DNA from: JAWLFY01 sp041685355 | Lineage (GTDB): Bacteria > Planctomycetota > Planctomycetia > Pirellulales > Pirellulaceae | Reading direction: 5' to 3' | NCBI GenBank assembly: GCA_041685355.1 | Contig: JAWLFY010000002.1 | Span: forward strand, 45,239-109,238 | DNA: 64,000 nt | Shown: piece after piece, positions 59,373-64,000 of the stretch | Numbering within the stretch: position 1 is the stretch's first letter | Layout of the letters: the number at the start of each line of letters is the position of its first letter | Position numbers and translations under genes: made by a program | The notes under the pieces: generated by a model | Seen by the model: only the letters and a program-made list of their open reading frames with translations | Told to the model about the DNA's origin: nothing | Database searches by the model: none

Positions 59373-60449
59373 CTAGGCGAAGTGTTGCCGCAGCGTTTCT
59401 CTTGTGGGTCGATCGACCGCCCCCCGTTCGGTGATGATCGCGGTCACGAGTTCCGCGGGGGTGACGTCGAAGGCGGGGTTCAGGACGGCGGCCGCTTCGG
59501 GGACGACCGTTCGGTCTCCGAAGCGTGAGACCTCTTCCCGGGCGCGTTGTTCGATCGGGATGTCGTCGCCGCGGGCGAGCGACCGATCGAAGCTGCTGGA
59601 GGGGATCGCGACGTAGAACGGGATGTTGTGGTGTCGGGCGAGCACGGCGAGCGGGTAGGTGCCGATCTTGTTCGCGACGTCGCCGTTGGCGGCGACCCGG
59701 TCGGCGCCGACGATCACGGCATCGACGCGGCCTGCCCGCATCAGGCTCCCGGACATCGAATCGGTGATCACGGTTACCGGGACGCCGGCTTGGGCCAGTT
59801 CCCATGCCGTCAGTCGAGCCCCTTGGAGCAGCGGGCGGGTTTCGTCGGCAAAGACTTCGAACCGGTGTCCTTCGCGGTGGAGTTGATAGAGCGGGGCGAG
59901 GGCGGTTCCCCACATCGACGTGGCGAGGCCGCCGGCGTTGCAGTGGGTCAGGATCCGACGGGCCGACGCCAAGCGTGGCGCCCCGTTCCGACCGATCGCC
60001 TGGCACATCGCCCGGTCTTCGTCGTGGATTTGCCGCGCTTCGGCGAGGAGGCGATCGGGGAGTTCGTCGTCGCCGGTGGTCGACTCGATCACGCCGCGGA
60101 TGCGGTCGAGGGCCCAGAACAGGTTGACCGCCGTGGGGCGGCTGGTCGCCAGGAACTCGATCGCGTGCAAGTAGGCATCCCGCGTCCGAAGTCCGTCCGC
60201 GTCACGGGCGAGCGTCACGGCGTAGGCGGCGGCGATTCCGATCGCCGGGGCGCCGCGGACGACGAGCCGCCGGATGGCGTCGTGGGCTTGGCCGACCGTT
60301 CGGCACGGGAAGCGGACGACCTGACTCGGCAGACGGGTTTGGTCGATCAGGTCGAGCGTCTCGTCGGCGAACCGGATCGTTTCGGCGTCGGTTCCGCCGG
60401 CTGGCGAATTCGCATCGGGTCGATCGTCGCCGGCTTGTTCGCGGTGCAT
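59373..60449 (-). CDS. mtnA: S-methyl-5-thioribose-1-phosphate isomerase
   Basis: It isomerises methylthioribose-1-phosphate to the ribulose form in the methionine salvage pathway. The N-terminal RGAPAIGIAAAYAV binds the substrate phosphate. Catalytic Cys170 lies in THCNAGGLAT, and Asp250 in VGADRVAANGDVANKIGTY; both are conserved family residues. The 358-residue length is normal and separates it from the related eIF2B subunits. fusA ends ~13 bp upstream on the same strand, so mtnA may be read from the fusA message; no other salvage genes are present. Confidence 0.93.
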   Translation of the reverse strand: MHREQAGDDRPDANSPAGGTDAETIRFADETLDLIDQTRLPSQVVRFPCRTVGQAHDAIRRLVVRGAPAIGIAAAYAVTLARDADGLRTRDAYLHAIEFLATSRPTAVNLFWALDRIRGVIESTTGDDELPDRLLAEARQIHDEDRAMCQAIGRNGAPRLASARRILTHCNAGGLATSMWGTALAPLYQLHREGHRFEVFADETRPLLQGARLTAWELAQAGVPVTVITDSMSGSLMRAGRVDAVIVGADRVAANGDVANKIGTYPLAVLARHHNIPFYVAIPSSSFDRSLARGDDIPIEQRAREEVSRFGDRTVVPEAAAVLNPAFDVTPAELVTAIITERGAVDRPTRETLRQHFA

Positions 60450-60462
60450 ACGGGGCCGTTTG

Positions 60463-62559
60463 TCAGGAGAAGTGAAAGCTATCGGCGTCTTCCTTCGGGG
60501 CCGCTTGGTACTGCAGCGGTTCCATGCTGCTGGCGGCCCGTCCCTGGCTCAGGCTTCGGACGGCGCCGGAGTAGCCGAATAATTCTTTCAGCGGGGCGTG
60601 GGCGGTGATCACGGTCATGTTGCCCCGCGTTTCGGTCCCGGCGACGATCGCCCGCCGTTGTTGCAGGTCGCCGACGATCTCGCCCATGTATTCTTCGGGG
60701 GTGGTCACTTCGACCCGCATCACCGGTTCGAGCAGGACGGGGCCGGCTTGTTCCATGCCGCGATCGAAGGCGTCGCCGGCGGCGATCCGGAAGGCGATCT
60801 CGTCGCTCCCTTCCTCGGCCGTTTCCGCCCCCATGACTTCGATCTTGACGCCGCTGAGGGGGAACCCGGCGATCATCCCGCCGCCGGCGGCCCGTTCACG
60901 GAGTTCCTCGGTGACGACTTGCCGGAGCGCCGGCGGCAGCGTCGTGTCGGCGGGGAGCCGGTCGAGCACGATCGGTTCGGCCGAGGTGTCCTCGAGCGCC
61001 GACAGCTTGCACGTCAGCCGCGCGAACATGTGGGTGCCACCCATCTGACGGTTGCACTGGCCGGTCACGGTCGCGTCGCCGCCGATCGTTTCGCGGTAAT
61101 TGACCCGAGGTTTATAGAACTTGACGTTGAGCCCGAAATCGCGAGTCAGACGGTGCTGGATCACCTCGAGATGCAGTTCCCCCATCCCGCTGATGATCGT
61201 CTGGCCGACCTCTTCGTTGTCGATCGCCCGGAACGTCGGGTCTTGCCGCCGGAGCATCTCGAGGGTTTCGTCGAGCTTCTTTCGGTCGGCCGTGCTCTCC
61301 GGTTCGATCGCCATCGACAGCACCGTGTCGGCGAACTTGATGGTCGGCAACTCGATCACGGACTTCGGCTCACACACGGTATCGCCGGTGATCGCGAACC
61401 GGGGGCCGATGACACAGCAAATGTCGCCGGTTTGAACCGTTTCGGTTTGGCCGCTGCGGTCCTTCTTCGTGGCGTGGATCTGCCAGATTTGGGCGACGTT
61501 CTCTTTCTTGTCGCGATTCGGACAGTAGACCCGCGAGTTCTGTTTGAGCTGTCCGCTGTAGACACGGATCCAGTAATTGTCGCCGGTCTTCGCCGGGAGG
61601 ATCTTGAACACGAGTCCACAAAACGGTTCCTCGGGGCTCGGCTTCCGCAACAGTTTCTTGTCGGGCTTCTTGGGATCGACCCCTTCGACCGGTGGCTGAT
61701 CGAGCGGACTGGGGAGAAACCGGCCGACGCCCGTCATCAGCGGCTGGACGCCGATCCCATGCAGTGCCGATCCGCAAAACACGGGCTGGATCTTTTGCCC
61801 GACGCACCCTTGGCGGATCGCGGCGATCACCAGTTCTTTCGGGACCGGCTTCTCCTCCATCGCCAGGGTCATGGCCTCCTCGCTGAACTCGTAAACCGCC
61901 TCCATCAACTGTTCCCGCCACAATTGGGCGTCGTCGGCGAACTCAGGGGGAATGTCGGTCTCGACGACCTTTTTTCCCTCCGAATCCGGGTCGAATTCGA
62001 GCAATTTCATATCGATCAGGTCGATCACGCCTCGGAACGGGTCGGCGGTATGGGGCGGCCCTTTGCCGACCGGCAGTTCGACGGCGACGGGGCGTCCCCC
62101 GAGTCGTGGGCCGATGTCTTGAAACACCTCGTCGAAGTCGGCCCCTTCGCGGTCCATCTTGTTAATGAACACGATCCGTGGGACGCGATATCGATCGGCT
62201 TGGCGCCATACGGTCTCGCTTTGCGCTTCGACCCCCTCGCGGGCCGAGAACACGACGACGGCGCCGTCGAGGACCCGGAGGCATCGCTCGACTTCGGCGG
62301 TGAAGTCGACGTGCCCGGGGGTATCGAGCAGGTTGATGTTGAAGTTCTCCCACGCGTACTTCACGCAGGCGCTAAAGATCGTGATTCCCCGCTCTTGTTC
62401 TTCCGGGTCGTCGTCGGTGTCGGTCGTCCCGTAATCGACCCGCCCGACGCGGTGCTTTTGCCCGCTGAGGTACAACATCCGTTCGGTAACGGTCGTCTTC
62501 CCGGCGTCGATGTGGGCGATGATCCCGATGTTGCGAATTTTGGAAATGTCGATCGGCAT
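60463..62559 (-). CDS. fusA: Elongation factor G
   Basis: EF-G moves tRNAs and mRNA through the ribosome using GTP. The G motifs are AHIDAGKTT, RGITI, DTPGHVDF and NKMD. Domains II-V follow with no gap, including RVNYRETIGG and the closing LSQGRAASSME. The switch I stretch reads VDYGTTDTDDDPEEQERGIT, unlike the usual ATMDWMEQE form of canonical EF-G, and fits the planctomycete/spirochaete-type branch as I remember it. The start MPIDISKIRN is chosen on homology over the frame open to 62616. It follows rpsL and rpsG as in the str operon, but a terminator lies between rpsG and fusA. Confidence 0.93.
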   Translation of the reverse strand: MPIDISKIRNIGIIAHIDAGKTTVTERMLYLSGQKHRVGRVDYGTTDTDDDPEEQERGITIFSACVKYAWENFNINLLDTPGHVDFTAEVERCLRVLDGAVVVFSAREGVEAQSETVWRQADRYRVPRIVFINKMDREGADFDEVFQDIGPRLGGRPVAVELPVGKGPPHTADPFRGVIDLIDMKLLEFDPDSEGKKVVETDIPPEFADDAQLWREQLMEAVYEFSEEAMTLAMEEKPVPKELVIAAIRQGCVGQKIQPVFCGSALHGIGVQPLMTGVGRFLPSPLDQPPVEGVDPKKPDKKLLRKPSPEEPFCGLVFKILPAKTGDNYWIRVYSGQLKQNSRVYCPNRDKKENVAQIWQIHATKKDRSGQTETVQTGDICCVIGPRFAITGDTVCEPKSVIELPTIKFADTVLSMAIEPESTADRKKLDETLEMLRRQDPTFRAIDNEEVGQTIISGMGELHLEVIQHRLTRDFGLNVKFYKPRVNYRETIGGDATVTGQCNRQMGGTHMFARLTCKLSALEDTSAEPIVLDRLPADTTLPPALRQVVTEELRERAAGGGMIAGFPLSGVKIEVMGAETAEEGSDEIAFRIAAGDAFDRGMEQAGPVLLEPVMRVEVTTPEEYMGEIVGDLQQRRAIVAGTETRGNMTVITAHAPLKELFGYSGAVRSLSQGRAASSMEPLQYQAAPKEDADSFHFS

Positions 62560-62657
62560 GGGACAGACGGGGCGTGAGGGGGCGGGCGTGAGGGGCTGGC
62601 GTTCGGGTTGCGGCAACCGGACAGACGGCGAACGGGGATAACTTATCGCGGCGCATG

Positions 62658-62693
62658 AAAAACCGCGATCGGGCCCAAGGCTCCGGTCGCGGT
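62658..62693 (-). terminator. Intrinsic terminator between rpsG and fusA
   Basis: On the minus strand ACCGCGA pairs with TCGCGGT around a GC-rich inner stem, followed by TTTTTC. It lies ~75 bp after the rpsG stop and ~100 bp before fusA. Confidence 0.72.
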
Positions 62694-62697
62694 CATT

Positions 62698-62731
62698 GAA
62701 TCGTGGCGAAGGTCGAATCGTGGCGAAGGTC
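62698..62731. repeat. 17-bp tandem duplication between rpsG and fusA
   Basis: Two identical copies of GAATCGTGGCGAAGGTC lie between the rpsG stop and its terminator. Confidence 0.85.
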
Positions 62732-62767
62732 GATCGGGTCCGAAGATCGATCGGGTCAACGCGACCG

Positions 62768-63238
62768 CTACCAAGCGAAGTGGGCGAACGCCTTGTTGGC
62801 GTCGGCCATGCGGTGCGTGTTTTCGCGACGTGTGTAGGCGACGCCTTCCTTGTTGTAGGCGGCCATCAACTCATCGGCCAGTTTCAAGTGAGTCGGGCGC
62901 CCCTTCTTGTCACGGATGGCGTTGAGAAGCCAGCGAATCGCGAGACTCTGTTGACGGGCCCGGTTGACCTGCATCGGGACTTGGTAACTCGCCCCACCGA
63001 CCCGCTTGCTGCGGACCTCGATGTACGGCTTGACGTTCTCGATCGCCCCTTCGAACATCTCGATCGGCTCGATCTCGGGGTTTCGCTTCCCCAGCTCGTC
63101 CAACGCGTCGTAAAAGACTTTCTGAGCGACGGTCTTTTTCCCGTCAAGCATCAGGCAATTCACGAACTTGCTGGCCAGCAGCGAGCCGTGTCGCGGGTCG
63201 CCTTTCATCTGCGAGCGGCTGGAGGTGATTCGTCCCAT
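62768..63238 (-). CDS. rpsG: 30S ribosomal protein S7 (uS7)
   Basis: S7 nucleates assembly of the 30S head and contacts the E-site tRNA. The 156-residue length and sequence fit the family throughout: ASKFVNCLMLDGKKTVAQKV, NVKPYIEVRSKRVGGASYQV, and the end RRENTHRMADANKAFAHFAW. It lies ~90 bp downstream of rpsL and is cotranscribed with it in nearly all bacteria. Confidence 0.97.
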   Translation of the reverse strand: MGRITSSRSQMKGDPRHGSLLASKFVNCLMLDGKKTVAQKVFYDALDELGKRNPEIEPIEMFEGAIENVKPYIEVRSKRVGGASYQVPMQVNRARQQSLAIRWLLNAIRDKKGRPTHLKLADELMAAYNKEGVAYTRRENTHRMADANKAFAHFAW

Positions 63239-63325
63239 GAGTTTGCGTTCAAAAACTTTGGCTGGAGGGGGATCGGAATGGGGGCCGCTGGCACCGCGGC
63301 CGAGGAAAATCGGTGTCTGGCGGGA

Positions 63326-63691
63326 CTACTTCTTCGCCCCGTAGCGGCTGCGGGATTGCTTCCGGCCTTCGACGCCGAGCGCGTCGCGACTCCCACGGAC
63401 AACCTGATACCGGACGCCCGGCAAGTCACGGACACGACCGCCGCGCACGAGGACGATCGAGTGTTCTTGCAGGTTGTGGCCCTCGCCCGGGATGTACACC
63501 GTGACCTCTTTGCCGTTGCTCAGCCGCACCCGGGTGATCTTACGAAGTGCCGAGTTCGGCTTTTTCGGCGTCATCGTCCGCACCTGAAGACAAACACCCT
63601 GCTTTTGCGGGCATTTCTCGAGCACGGGTGCCTTGCTCTGCGATCCTTTGAGCTTCCGGCGTTTGCGGACGAGTTGATTAATGGTGGGCAT
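63326..63691 (-). CDS. rpsL: 30S ribosomal protein S12 (uS12)
   Basis: S12 sits at the decoding centre and controls accuracy. The 121-residue sequence is typical, beginning MPTINQLVRKRR. It has the streptomycin-region segments TPKKPNSALRK and GEGHNLQEHSIVLVRGGRVRDLPGV, with both lysines of a sensitive allele (Lys at the PKKPNS and the later conserved position reads GHNLQEH without Lys, as normal). The basic tail is RSRYGAKK. It is the first gene of the rpsL-rpsG cluster; its promoter must lie in 63692-64000, which is partly repetitive. Confidence 0.97.
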   Translation of the reverse strand: MPTINQLVRKRRKLKGSQSKAPVLEKCPQKQGVCLQVRTMTPKKPNSALRKITRVRLSNGKEVTVYIPGEGHNLQEHSIVLVRGGRVRDLPGVRYQVVRGSRDALGVEGRKQSRSRYGAKK

Positions 63692-64000
63692 GGAGCAAAC
63701 GGTCGCGATGATTGATCGGGGCGGATGATTGATGGGGGCGGTTGATCGAAACCGAGGACCAACGACAGGCTTCTCCCGGCAGAGTCAAGCGGACGATTAT
63801 CCCGTTGCGGCACGGGGTGTCAAGTGCTGATCGACCGCCGACGGCGGGTGGCACCTGTCGCCGATCCGTGGGTGGAAGGTCGGTGGCACCGATCGCCATC
63901 GCCGTGGGTGGAAGGTGGGTGGCACCGATCGCCGCGTGTCGCCGATCCGTGGGCGGAAGGTGGGTGGCACCGATCGCGCGATCGGTGGAACGCCGGGAAG
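63692..64000. other. Region upstream of rpsL, with imperfect repeats
   Basis: No gene is supportable in these 309 bp. The last ~155 bases (63846-64000) hold four imperfect units that each begin with GGTGGCACC and mostly carry GTGGGTGGAAGG, with 36-46 bp between starts. The rpsL promoter is probably in 63692-63800 but I cannot place it. The window ends within the repeat, so its full extent is unknown. Confidence 0.7.

Overview
The window is a GC-rich bacterial chromosome segment that I read as Planctomycetota, order unresolved. The lineage evidence is the gene content: two large secreted proteins with the Pirellula/Verrucomicrobium-type CxxCH heme domain, two FGE-type sulfatases, the NfeD/FloA membrane pair, the small basic protein family shared by Planctomycetes, Verrucomicrobia and Chlamydiae, formaldehyde-activating enzyme Fae, a Ser/Thr kinase with a pseudo-receiver tail, and several secreted or tiny proteins of a kind I associate only with planctomycetes. 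Lipid A genes (lpxC, lpxA) and OmpH show a diderm envelope. The segment looks like ordinary chromosome: I see no prophage, CRISPR array, transposase or defence island. Two runs of exactly 100 N are assembly gaps.

Layout. 1-9.8 kb: 3' end of a heme/HEAT protein, yidC (with a PDZ insert), bcp, rsfS, argS, a small AT-hook-like basic protein with a clear terminator, and a protein kinase. 9.9-16.2 kb: tRNA-Cys, then a sulfatase and a 1319-residue PmoA-like/dehydrogenase/HEAT/cytochrome fusion on the minus strand. 16.3-23.8 kb: a beta-hydroxyacid dehydrogenase, the nfeD-nfeD-floA-charged-protein operon, miaB and a small membrane protein. 23.8-35.4 kb: a tiny conserved protein with a tandem-repeat 3' UTR, a YjbQ protein, a GH63-like glycosidase, rseP-dxr (ATGA overlap), ftsH and a UPF0104 membrane protein. 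35.5-44.5 kb: the small basic protein, an EEP-family lipoprotein, an S4 protein, a secreted protein, a decayed keto-acid decarboxylase fragment, dapF-xseA (ATGA overlap), then fae divergent from an ATP-grasp gene followed by a sulfatase. 44.6-56.7 kb: a repeat-bearing lipoprotein-like gene containing the first gap, a membrane protein, and a minus-strand envelope-biogenesis run yajC, secDF, M28 peptidase, ompH, lpxC, lpxA, Gfo/Idh oxidoreductase. 56.8-64 kb: a DegT-type aminotransferase ending in the second gap, a MITE-like element, csrA, mtnA and a str-type cluster rpsL, rpsG, fusA.

How it fits together. Much of the window serves making and policing the envelope: YidC, SecDF/YajC, FtsH, RseP, NfeD/FloA, OmpH and LpxC/LpxA. 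Translation genes (argS, rsfS, miaB, tRNA-Cys, rpsL, rpsG, fusA) are scattered among them. The secreted sulfatases, glycosidase-like protein and heme proteins fit polysaccharide degradation.

The most unusual feature is not a gene. Short perfect or near-perfect tandem duplications (13-23 bp; mostly 15, 18 or 21 bp) recur across the window in protein linkers, signal peptides and 5'/3' gene ends. Both assembly gaps fall inside arrays of this class. I found no single feature that I can defend as a wholly new system. The best leads are this repeat process, the structured fae/ATP-grasp control region, the 3'-UTR repeat array, a two-copy 70-bp intergenic repeat, and the Gfo/Idh gene welded to lpxA.
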